Assembly: GCA_013044365.1 (NCBI GenBank)
Contig: JABEUP010000035.1
Coordinates: forward strand, 1-7,592
Direction of reading: 5' to 3'
Source of the DNA: Acidimicrobiaceae bacterium
Lineage (GTDB): Bacteria; Actinomycetota; Acidimicrobiia; Acidimicrobiales; Acidimicrobiaceae
Length of the DNA stretch: 7,592 nt
Below are positions 1 to 6,409 of this stretch, one piece after another. Positions within the stretch are counted from its first letter, which is position 1, and each line of letters begins with the position of its first letter. A program made the translations under genes and the position numbers. The notes beneath the pieces are model-generated. The model had not been told where the DNA came from. It ran no database searches and saw only the letters and a program-made list of their open reading frames with translations.

Positions 1-95
1 TTGCATGGTTCAAATTGGCGTTTAATGCAACCCAGGCGATTTTAGCCAATGAGTCGCGTAGTTTTCAGTTAGTTTTGCCTGAGAATGCTATTTGA
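1..95 (+). CDS. 3' end of an off-window gene, possibly adenosine deaminase-like
   Basis: Reading from base 3, one + frame is open to a TGA at 93-95 and gives 30 residues containing LAFNATQAILANESRSF. The other two + frames stop early. The pattern of Asn-Ala, a short hydrophobic helix turn, then an acidic/polar stretch resembles the C-terminal helix of adenosine deaminases (the N-A-x-x-x-A/S-F-L-x-x-E-x-[KR] region). If so, it would belong to purine salvage. This is a weak resemblance over a very short piece, and the start and all catalytic residues lie outside the window. The gene converges on the amidohydrolase with 57 bases between the two stops. A minor gcc-ttgat-ggc stem followed by five T at about 109-119 could help termination but is too weak to annotate separately. 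Confidence 0.45.
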   Translation, partial: AWFKLAFNATQAILANESRSFQLVLPENAI

Positions 96-152
96 CGGGT
101 TGCCTTGATGGCTTTTTGAGATGTTGGAACCTCGCTAAATTGGGTGATGAAA

Positions 153-785
153 CTATCTCATTTGAGTAAGTCGGCGGATCACTTCGGTTAGCGCTGTGAC
201 ATCAGCATATTTTGCCTGCATGTCAAAGAGGGATTGCTCATGTGCGGATTTCGAGCGGTCACCCACGGCCTCCTTCACTACTATTGGTCTAATGCCATTC
301 TGGATAGTATCCACCACTGTGGCCCTGACACAGCCACTTGTGGTACACCCTGTAACCACGAGGGTATCAATCCCAAGCGAATTCAAACGGGCGGTCAGGT
401 CGGTTCCGAAAAATGCCGACGCATATTTTTTTACAATCACCGGTTCGCTAGCCAGCCGGCCCAGCTTCGGATCCACTTCAACTTCGGCTGTTCCGGAACG
501 CAGGGTCATCAGACCTTTCATTTTCAGGGCCCAAAGGCCAGCATCATTTAGTTCCGCGTCTTGATATTCCACTGAGGTGTAAAAGACCGGTAGTTCCAGA
601 TGGCGGGCCGTGTCCAGGATTTCAGACGTGGCGTCGATAACATCGGCCAAGGGAGCTCCCAGCGGCAAATTCTCGTCGGTGAAAGCAGCGATAAGGTCGA
701 TCACGATGACCGCCGGAGAAGTGCCGAACCCGATTGTCTGGCCAAACCCCCGTTCCCTAAAGAGCTCCTTATCAAACTGGGTCAT
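153..785 (-). CDS. isochorismatase-family cysteine hydrolase (N-carbamoylsarcosine/maleamate amidohydrolase-like)
   Basis: This 210-aa cytosolic protein covers the full isochorismatase-like fold. The catalytic triad is visible: Asp30 in VIVIDLIAAFTD, a Lys at 119/120 in VIVKKYASAFFGT, and the nucleophile Cys152 in TGCTTSGCVRAT, which also carries the usual cis-peptide segment. The early FTDxxLPLG-like motif (35-43), the SAFFGT motif (123-128), and the late VGDRSKSAHEQSLFDMQAKY stretch (174-193) are closest to N-carbamoylsarcosine amidase and maleamate amidohydrolase. Those enzymes hydrolyse a C-N amide or carbamoyl bond and release ammonia. The true substrate cannot be read from sequence. The ATG at 785 is preceded by GGGGGAT (792-797) at 6-base spacing, which supports this start. 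It is divergent from the c-di-GMP gene and has no operon partner in view. The family call is firm and the subfamily is moderately likely. Confidence 0.9.
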   Translation of the reverse strand: MTQFDKELFRERGFGQTIGFGTSPAVIVIDLIAAFTDENLPLGAPLADVIDATSEILDTARHLELPVFYTSVEYQDAELNDAGLWALKMKGLMTLRSGTAEVEVDPKLGRLASEPVIVKKYASAFFGTDLTARLNSLGIDTLVVTGCTTSGCVRATVVDTIQNGIRPIVVKEAVGDRSKSAHEQSLFDMQAKYADVTALTEVIRRLTQMR

Positions 786-915
786 AAAATATCCCCCATA
801 AGCTGGTTCAGGGCGTATTTTCCGGCGATACAGTTCCGGATCTCCAAGTCTACGCCAGTCAGTCGGAAATTGACTTTAGCAGTCTGACGATGGGATCCGA
901 TGCCAGTTTGATCGC

Positions 916-944
916 GTGACATCAATCTAATAAACAAGTACAAT
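916..944 (+). promoter_or_regulatory. predicted sigma70-type promoter for the leader and GGDEF-EAL gene
   Basis: GTGACA at 916-921 (five of six matches to TTGACA) and TACAAT at 939-944 (five of six matches to TATAAT) are separated by exactly 17 bases. Transcription would start near 951. That leaves an untranslated leader of about 134 bases before the ATG at 1085, containing the short ORF and the inverted repeats. The call rests on motif match and position only. Confidence 0.55.
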
Positions 945-989
945 AGAGTTTCATGGGGGATCCACACGAACTTTTTGGAGGAGCTGAAT

Positions 990-1013
990 TTGAACCACCG
1001 ATGTGGTGGGTAA
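990..1013 (+). CDS. putative 7-codon leader peptide upstream of GGDEF-EAL gene
   Basis: GGAGGAG at 977-983 is the strongest ribosome-binding site in the intergenic region. It sits 6 bases before a TTG at 990-992. The frame from there reads MNHRCGG and stops at TAA 1011-1013. The ORF overlaps the first arms of the inverted repeats at 995-1040, so a ribosome moving or stalling on it would change which hairpin forms. The ORF is far too short for a coding test, and its only support is the ribosome-binding site, the spacing, and its position between promoter and hairpins. It could instead be a ribosome landing site that merely protects the RNA, or chance. No known leader-peptide family was recognised. 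Confidence 0.35.
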   Translation: MNHRCGG

Positions 1014-1040
1014 AACCCCACCCGTGGTGCGGGTTTTACC
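995..1040 (+). promoter_or_regulatory. three overlapping inverted repeats (attenuator-like RNA leader)
   Basis: Three pairings share arms. Pairing A joins CCACC 995-999 to GGTGG 1005-1009. Pairing B joins GGTGGG 1005-1010 to CCCACC 1017-1022. Pairing C joins GGTAAAACCC 1009-1018 plus CACC 1019-1022 to GGTG 1026-1029 plus GGGTTTTACC 1031-1040. Pairing C is a 14-bp stem with a CGT loop and one bulged C at 1030. B excludes both A and C, which is the logic of 1:2, 2:3, 3:4 attenuators. No T-run follows stem C, so it is not a plain intrinsic terminator. It could act on translation of the downstream ATG (44 bases further on), through Rho, or as a DNA operator, since the 10-bp arms form a perfect palindrome. 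It does not match a known riboswitch class that I could recognise. Confidence 0.5.
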
Positions 1041-1084
1041 GCCATTGATAAGGTCAAGACTTCGGCAAACAGTGGCACAAATAT

Positions 1085-3619
1085 ATGATCAGTACTAAAG
1101 AGTATCGTCGAGCCTACAGAGACCAGCTTCATGGTCTCCTCCATCCGCCGATTTCCGAAGGTCGTTTTTGGCTTGCCCAGGCTCTTATTGCGGTGGCTGT
1201 TCTAGTCCATATTGGTGCTGATTATACCTATCACCTGGGCACGTTATCTGAACCGGGGTTTTTGTGGATCTTTCTTATTTTCGTTCCCGTGGTCTACGCC
1301 GGGAGCGTATATGGTCTCAGCGGATCAATTGGAATTGCACTTGAGGGAGTCATTGTCGGCGTTTCTGAGGAACTATTTCTTGACCACACAACCAATCAAC
1401 TCTGGGGAGCCTGGAGTATCCTTTTCATGATGGTTGTTACGGCAGTTTTGGTGGGTGACCGATTTGAGGAGAAGCTGTCAAATCAGGCTTTACTCGTTGC
1501 CACAGAGTACCAGGAAACTGCCAGCTACTATGAAGGCCACCCTCTCTTTAGGGAGCACCTGCTTGAGATGCTGCCCGATGGAGTAGCTTTGGTGGATAAT
1601 CAAGGCGTAGTCCGTTACGTGAACAGCAGGCTCCAGAATCTGACTGGTTTTGGCACACTGGAATTGGTGGGCAGTCCGTTCCAAACACTCATAACATCCA
1701 GAGTCAATACAGATTCAAGCAGGTGGTTCGCCCTTGTCCATGCCATGGATTCTCAGTCATTTGACTCCGAAGGTAACTTTACGATCATTTGCAAGGACCA
1801 AAGCGAACTGCCTGTGAGCATTTCTCTCGCCCGTTACAGCCTCGAGAATGAACCCTGGGTTATTGCGATGGTGCGTGATGATACCAGCCGAAGGGCGGCA
1901 GAGCAGGCCCACTTCGAGACAGAACAGCGTTTCCAGCTAGCTTTCGACAACAATCTCGCTGGTATGGCTGTCACCGATCTTCACCGTCGAATACTCGCCG
2001 TCAACAGCTCTTTTTGCGAGATGCTTGGACGTGGCCGCGAAGAACTCGTCGGCCAAAGTTTCGCACAATTCACGTTTCCCCAAGACCGGAGCATTTCGGA
2101 GAAGTTGAGTGCAAAGGTGCTGGCGGGTGAAGCGTCAGAGGCGATTTACACCAAGCGCTATTGCCACAAAGACGGGCATATTGTATGGGCGGAAGTGACG
2201 AAGTCGCTAGCTCGTAATGAGGCGGGTGAACCGCAATATTTCATTAGCTCCACGCGGGATGTTACCGAGGAGCGCTTACTCTTAGACGAACTTTCCCATC
2301 AGGCATTGCATGATCCACTTACAGGACTTGCCAACCGCGCGCTATTCGAGGACCGGCTTGTCCAGGCATTCGCCCGGGCCGCACGTGCGGAAACTTGGCT
2401 GGCGGTATTCGTTATCGATCTTGACGAATTCAAGGATGTGAACGACACTTTTGGTCATCAGGTTGGCGATGATCTCCTCGTGGCGGTAGCCCGACGACTT
2501 GAGAAGATGACAAGGTCGAGTGATACGCTTTGCCGGTTCGGTGGGGACGAGTTTCTCTACCTCGGAGAAGGGCTGTCAAGTCCTAGTGAGGCGGAAACTA
2601 TGGCGGCCCGCCTGCTTAGTGTGTTTGACGAGCCTTTCGGGGTTGGCGAGGAGAATCTTAACCAAACTGCAAGTATCGGACTTGCCACCTGCATGGGGGG
2701 GGATAGCGGCGCCGATTTGCTGCGGGACGCGGACATCGCATTGTATGACGTCAAACGTCAAAGCAAGAATCACTATCGGCTATTTCATCAGGATATGTAT
2801 GATCGGGTATCAAGGCGGGTTGGGCTGGTTCAGGAGCTGAGAAAATCACTGGAGTCTGACCGGCTCTCAATGTACTATCAGCCAATTGTGAACCTCTCTA
2901 CCTATGAGACGGTCGGTTTTGAGGCACTCATGCGTTGGAATCATAGTGAGCGCGGGTGGGTGTCTCCGCGTGTCTTTATCCCTCTCGCCGAGCAGAGCAA
3001 CCTGATCTTCGATCTTGGGTCATTGGCATTTCGCCAGGCTGTCAGTGAGACGGCATCGTGGCAGCACTTGCCTGACCGGGAATGCCAGCCATACGTCACC
3101 GTCAACCTCTCTCCTCGTCAATTCCACGACTCGGATCTGATCAAAAGAATCAATGAGGCACTAGAGGCAAACGGGTTACCGGCAAATCGCCTGGTACTTG
3201 AAATTACCGAAGGAGCTGCTTTCGCGGACATAGACTCAGCTACCCGAGTAGCCTCGCGCCTGCGGAGTCTTGGAGTCGCACTGGCAATTGATGATTTCGG
3301 AACGGGCTATTCCTCGCTCTCCTATTTCGCCTTGCTGCGCCCGCGAATACTCAAAATTGACCAGTCGTTTGTGAACAGGGCGCATGACACTCCCAACGGT
3401 GAACGTCTGCTAGAGGCGATAGTAATTATCGGAAACAGTCTTGATGCGACCGTGGTGGCGGAGGGCATAGAAACAGTAGCCCAGTTGAAGATGCTTCGTA
3501 ATCTCGGATATAAATTTGGACAGGGATTTCTTTTCTCACCTGCCATCCCGCCAGTCGATCTGGCGAACATGATTGCGAAAGTGCCGGTATCTTTTAGCGT
3601 GCAACAACTTCTGCTTTAG
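1085..3619 (+). CDS. membrane-anchored PAS-PAS-GGDEF-EAL c-di-GMP cyclase/phosphodiesterase
   Basis: This 844-aa protein is predicted to make and break the second messenger c-di-GMP at the inner face of the membrane. Hydrophobic segments at about 31-50, 58-77, 79-95 and 107-124 form an N-terminal membrane sensor. Two PAS domains follow, at about 156-272 and 280-397, the second ending in a PAC-like ISSTRDVTEE. The GGDEF domain (about 405-568) has metal-binding Asp445, an intact GGDEF at 486-490 and an inhibitory I-site RSSD at 477-480. The EAL domain (about 585-830) has EAL at 613-615, Asn674, Glu706, the DDFGTG motif at 736-741, Lys757, Glu793 and GQG at 812-814. Both activities therefore look competent; in such proteins GGDEF may instead act as a GTP-sensing regulator. 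ATG 1085 is the first start after an in-frame stop near 1048 and lacks a visible Shine-Dalgarno. A promoter, a short ORF and alternative hairpins lie upstream. The PAS ligand is unknown. Confidence 0.95.
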   Translation: MISTKEYRRAYRDQLHGLLHPPISEGRFWLAQALIAVAVLVHIGADYTYHLGTLSEPGFLWIFLIFVPVVYAGSVYGLSGSIGIALEGVIVGVSEELFLDHTTNQLWGAWSILFMMVVTAVLVGDRFEEKLSNQALLVATEYQETASYYEGHPLFREHLLEMLPDGVALVDNQGVVRYVNSRLQNLTGFGTLELVGSPFQTLITSRVNTDSSRWFALVHAMDSQSFDSEGNFTIICKDQSELPVSISLARYSLENEPWVIAMVRDDTSRRAAEQAHFETEQRFQLAFDNNLAGMAVTDLHRRILAVNSSFCEMLGRGREELVGQSFAQFTFPQDRSISEKLSAKVLAGEASEAIYTKRYCHKDGHIVWAEVTKSLARNEAGEPQYFISSTRDVTEERLLLDELSHQALHDPLTGLANRALFEDRLVQAFARAARAETWLAVFVIDLDEFKDVNDTFGHQVGDDLLVAVARRLEKMTRSSDTLCRFGGDEFLYLGEGLSSPSEAETMAARLLSVFDEPFGVGEENLNQTASIGLATCMGGDSGADLLRDADIALYDVKRQSKNHYRLFHQDMYDRVSRRVGLVQELRKSLESDRLSMYYQPIVNLSTYETVGFEALMRWNHSERGWVSPRVFIPLAEQSNLIFDLGSLAFRQAVSETASWQHLPDRECQPYVTVNLSPRQFHDSDLIKRINEALEANGLPANRLVLEITEGAAFADIDSATRVASRLRSLGVALAIDDFGTGYSSLSYFALLRPRILKIDQSFVNRAHDTPNGERLLEAIVIIGNSLDATVVAEGIETVAQLKMLRNLGYKFGQGFLFSPAIPPVDLANMIAKVPVSFSVQQLLL

Positions 3620-4633
3620 GTTGAAGTTGGCAATGGGCCTGATTAAGGGATAATCCTCACCGGTAGGTGCGGCCGGATCGACCAACTGGTGCATCCCCTG
3701 GTATGCATCCGCCGGAACGCGGAAATGACATCGGTTCCCATCTGGGTCGCAAATTCTAAGCGCCGGGACAAAGTCTCATGGATGCCGCCAATGACATCGC
3801 TGTAAACGTATTGTGGTGCTGAGACGCGCTGCAGAGGTTTCCCCCAATGTTCCATGTCAGTGTGGTATGAAGGACGTCTCCGGCAATGTCCCAAGTGAAG
3901 ACTCCCGGCGTGCCGGGAAATTTGTGGATGTCGATATAACTTATAAGGCTCTCCGCGGTAGATATCCAAACTGGTTGACGATTTGACCCAGTGCTACTGA
4001 GGTCCCCTTTTAGTTCGATGACCCAGTTGTCCTGATGCTAAAGTGCCAAGCAATTCAGGTTGTTGTAGGTTTGTATAGCGACCGCTACTCCTGACTGCAG
4101 AGGCACTCGACCGACCTTGCTGCAGCCACTTGGAATGTTCAGATTGGCGTCGAGGCCTGAGATGGCTGCAATCTCGCTTGAGTAGCTGTGACCAGAGAAG
4201 CTTCCATATTCTGCCGCAAGCCCTCCGCAGACAGTTGTGCCGATTGCCGGATAATCCGACCGGAAGTGGGGTCTTGCACTGAAACAGATTGACGAGGTAA
4301 TTGTCGGGCGCGGTTACCACCGTCGCAGAGTCTGATTCATTTGATGATAATGATAGTCAGCTCGGAATCTCAAGAGCTGTAAGGGTGCCCGGTTCGACGA
4401 CCGCGACGGAGCTTTTAATAACCGGCGGCCACGAGTGCGGCGTTGAGGTGGTAGTCGGAGAGATGGAAGGAGGTGTTGCCGAAGTTGACGCAGTTTCCGT
4501 GGTCGTTGTTGTTCGAAGCGGGGAGCTTTGAGTCGGGGATGTTGTGAGCGAGTCATTGGCAGAATTGAAAGTTCCACAGGCGGTCAGCATCAGAGATGCC
4601 AAAGCGAGCCCGAAGTGAGTCTGTCGGTTCCAT
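3620..4633 (-). pseudogene. decayed secreted lipoprotein gene with multiple frameshifts and stops
   Basis: No intact ORF covers this kilobase, but one protein can be traced through successive frames. The ATG at 4633-4631 is followed by one extra base; beyond it the shifted frame reads NRQTHFGLALASLMLTAC, a classic lipoprotein signal with lipobox LTAC, and then a Thr/Ser/Pro-rich linker. TGA interrupts at 4357-4359. The same frame continues through APDNYLVNLFQCKTPLP, shifts near 4260 into DYPAIGTTVCGGLAAEYGSF, and is broken by TAG at 4038-4040. It resumes with DNWVIELKGDL and a tail around FPGTPGVFTWDIAGDV. It shifts at the C5 run 3841-3845 into YVYSDVIGGIHETL, then near 3724 into HFRVPADAYQGMHQLVDPAA. 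The last frame stays open to 3536, inside the convergent EAL gene, so the original end is uncertain. The family was not recognised. An exported, lipid-anchored surface protein is inferred from the signal. Neighbouring genes are intact, so decay is likelier than poor sequence. Confidence 0.75.
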
Positions 4634-4759
4634 GGGAATAGATTTTGTATTGGACCGCTTGCAAATTTGATCGTATTGGGCAGATTCTTTCGATGTTCCC
4701 GTGGGTTTTAGCTGATACCGCTGCGCTAATGTACGGCGATTGGTCCAGCGGCGATAGAT

Positions 4760-5620
4760 TCAAGGCGCCTTAGGCAGAGCAAAAGTGTGTTGGTGCCTGG
4801 TCGGTCCACTGCGGTAGATACACGTATCGCAATTCTGGAAATGAGCTATTTGACCGGTCTCCTCTGCTCTTTGAATAAGGAGTTCCGCAATGCTCGGATC
4901 CGGTCCCATTTCCATTGCCAGCCGGAGTGAAATGCCGGGATTGTTTGCGCTCCAGCTGCGGCATTGAGAATATATCCGCTCAAGCAGAGATCCCGTGAAC
5001 AGGAAGTACGGTGCCACTGTTATGTCCCTGGCACCGAGCCGCTTTAGACGTTCAAGTGCGTCGGGAACGCCCGGCTTTGCCAGGGAAATAAAGGCAGGCA
5101 CTACTTCGCCTAATTTACCCCTTTCGCTCAGGAGGCGGGCGATCTTGAATAGATCGGAATTTGCGTCGGGATCGTTCGATCCCCGTCCAACGCAAAGGGT
5201 GAAACTGGGGTGATCGTTATGCGGTACAGCGTCTGGGATCACCTCAAAGGGATCATGCGCTCTTTGTTCCACAATTTCCATCAGCTCTGGGGTTATAGAA
5301 AGATCTCTGGCATAGCTGAAAGTGACCCTCGGGAATTCCATCCTAGCAGCTGCAATAGCTGATGGAAGATCATTTTTAACGTGTCCAGCTGCGAGCAGGA
5401 GCAGAGGTAGGACTATAACGTTGGAGATGTCGTTTGATGCGAGGAGTTTGGAAATACCTGTTGCTATATCCGGCTTGGCAAATTCTATGAATCCATGGCC
5501 GACCCTGATATCCACCCGTTGCCGTACAATCTCTATAAGTCTCTCGAACTGGCTTACACCTTCTTGAGAAGTGGTTCCGTGGCCGACCACCATCATTGCT
5601 GATTCCCGGTTAGCTGTCAT
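4760..5620 (-). CDS. cbiX: sirohydrochlorin cobaltochelatase CbiX, two-domain form
   Basis: This protein of 286 aa is predicted to insert Co2+ into sirohydrochlorin, the entry step of the early-cobalt route to cobalamin, in the cytosol. It has two chelatase-like halves. The N-terminal half carries the metal-binding histidines His14 (VVGHGT) and His80 (AAGHVKND). The C-terminal half keeps the fold but has GRG at 145-147 in place of GHG and FLFTG at 206-210 in place of the second His motif, as is usual for long CbiX proteins. The tail has a CxxC (Cys264, Cys267 in NCDTC) and two histidines (RHQHTF), like the metal or iron-sulphur tail known from long CbiX enzymes. The ATG at 5620 overlaps the cbiC stop by 11 bases and follows an AGAGG ribosome-binding site. 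It is the last gene of the operon in view. A ferrochelatase role (SirB) is less likely in this context. Confidence 0.9.
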   Translation of the reverse strand: MTANRESAMMVVGHGTTSQEGVSQFERLIEIVRQRVDIRVGHGFIEFAKPDIATGISKLLASNDISNVIVLPLLLLAAGHVKNDLPSAIAAARMEFPRVTFSYARDLSITPELMEIVEQRAHDPFEVIPDAVPHNDHPSFTLCVGRGSNDPDANSDLFKIARLLSERGKLGEVVPAFISLAKPGVPDALERLKRLGARDITVAPYFLFTGSLLERIYSQCRSWSANNPGISLRLAMEMGPDPSIAELLIQRAEETGQIAHFQNCDTCIYRSGPTRHQHTFALPKAP

Positions 5621-6212
5621 CGTGGCCTCTGTTTTCTTTGGCTATCCGGACCAGCGAGTTGAATGCGGCACTTGCCGCAGGTGAACCGCCTTTGTTGCCA
5701 GTATTGGTTATATAGGGGAGGGTCGATTTGCGCAAAGCGGCCTTGGATTCGCTGGCGCCAACAAATCCAACTGGAAGGCCTATGACGAGCGCTGGTTTGA
5801 ACCACTCCTGGTCGGCCAGTCCAATGAGTGCATAAAGTGCGGTGGGGGCGCAGCCAACGACAAAAATTGCGTTCGTGGGATATTGTTGTGCGGCTTTTGC
5901 CATTGCCATGTAACTTCTGGTGGGGATTCCGGTTGCGGTGGGTTCGGTCTGTCTGAGGAAGCATTCGGTTATGTAGCTGGTAATGCCAGCCCGCACCATT
6001 TCCACATCGCACACAACTGGGGATTGAGCTTTAATGGCGGCAATTGCTCTTTCAGCCGCTCCGGTAGAAAATGCCAGCGACCCGGCAAGTTCAAAATCAG
6101 CTGTGGCGTGTATGACCCGTTTCACTACTGATCGCTGGAACCCGTCGTAGGGGGTGAAATCGAATTGTTCCGACAATATTTGATAGCTTCTTGCCTCTAT
6201 AGGATGGATCAC
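5610..6212 (-). CDS. cbiC: precorrin-8X / cobalt-precorrin-8 methylmutase
   Basis: This enzyme moves the methyl group from C-11 to C-12 of the corrin ring, giving hydrogenobyrinic acid or cobyrinic acid. The open frame runs further upstream, but the start chosen is GTG 6212. It is preceded by GAGGT at 6-base spacing, overlaps the ferredoxin TGA as GTGA, and gives 200 aa, close to the family norm of about 210. Family marks are HPIEARSY (3-10), the catalytic histidine in RVIHATADF (His35), CDVEMVRAGI (68-77), GIPTRSYMAM (95-104), APTALYAL (122-129) and ALVIGLPVGFVGASESK (141-157), then NKGGSPAA (173-180). Two positions differ from what I recall as typical: Cys121 where GNAPTAL usually has Asn, and Asn173 in the GRKGGS-like motif. 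Read between the ferredoxin and cbiX, the gene is clearly part of the cobalamin operon. Whether the substrate carries cobalt depends on the pathway, and CbiX nearby suggests it does. Confidence 0.93.
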   Translation of the reverse strand: MIHPIEARSYQILSEQFDFTPYDGFQRSVVKRVIHATADFELAGSLAFSTGAAERAIAAIKAQSPVVCDVEMVRAGITSYITECFLRQTEPTATGIPTRSYMAMAKAAQQYPTNAIFVVGCAPTALYALIGLADQEWFKPALVIGLPVGFVGASESKAALRKSTLPYITNTGNKGGSPAASAAFNSLVRIAKENRGHDDS

Positions 6213-6409
6213 CACTTTACCTCGCTGATAGCATTCCTGGGGCATATTTCGATACAGTCGAAGCACAGGTTGCAAAGCTGAAAGACGATTCGCGGTTTTC
6301 GCACTGATTTTCTCAGGGCGTGACGATGACACGTTGGCAGGCAAGCACCACATGCGGTGCACAGGTCTGAAATTTCTAATAGCGGCCCAAGGAGCGTGTG
6401 CGCTGTCAC
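6209..6409 (-). CDS. small 2[4Fe-4S] ferredoxin inside the cobalamin operon
   Basis: This 66-aa protein has two complete four-cysteine motifs: Cys17/20/23/27 in CTACGACLPTC and Cys46/49/52/56 in CNLCFDCIEIC followed by Pro57. This is the bacterial-type two-cluster ferredoxin pattern. The Pro that normally follows the fourth Cys of the first motif is His28 here. It has no signal peptide and should be cytosolic. GTG 6409 overlaps the TGA of the CobJ gene as GTGA, and its own TGA overlaps the cbiC start the same way, so translation is probably coupled on both sides. The placement implies a dedicated electron carrier for corrin synthesis, for example at the ring-contraction stage or in keeping cobalt reduced; the exact partner is inference. 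Upstream Shine-Dalgarno sequence is weak, fitting coupled translation. Confidence 0.88.
   Translation of the reverse strand: MTAHTLLGPLLEISDLCTACGACLPTCHRHALRKSVRKPRIVFQLCNLCFDCIEICPRNAISEVKW

Noticed and set aside
1..30. 6-bp inverted repeat TTGCAT/ATGCAA
   Set aside because: Short, with an 18-base loop, inside what appears to be coding sequence; expected by chance.
908..944. TTGATC as the -35 element
   Set aside because: The spacer to TACAAT would be 25 bases; GTGACA at 916-921 gives the standard 17.
1009..1040. Intrinsic terminator
   Set aside because: The stem is strong but no T-run follows on either strand, and it lies just upstream of a start codon.
951..1084. c-di-GMP (GEMM) riboswitch in the leader
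   Set aside because: The characteristic conserved loops and tetraloop-receptor pattern are not visible; only simple hairpins are seen.
782..1144. 120-aa open frame on the - strand between the divergent genes
   Set aside because: It overlaps the start of the GGDEF-EAL gene, the promoter and the hairpins, lacks a ribosome-binding site, and its translation has no recognisable domain.
3643..3969. 108-aa - strand frame taken as a stand-alone gene
   Set aside because: Only its second half looks protein-like, and that half continues the lipoprotein remnant from another frame; the first half is out of frame with it.
3994..4320. 108-aa - strand frame taken as a stand-alone gene
   Set aside because: Only its first part (to about 4260) fits the lipoprotein remnant; after that the adjacent frame gives a far more protein-like reading.
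4301..4531. 76-aa + strand frame rich in Val and Gly
   Set aside because: It is the antisense shadow of the Thr/Ser-rich linker of the lipoprotein remnant; the - strand reading has a lipobox and better protein character.
4634..4759. Terminator after the cobalamin operon or promoter for the lipoprotein gene
   Set aside because: No convincing stem with T-run and no well-spaced -35/-10 pair was found in this 126-base gap.
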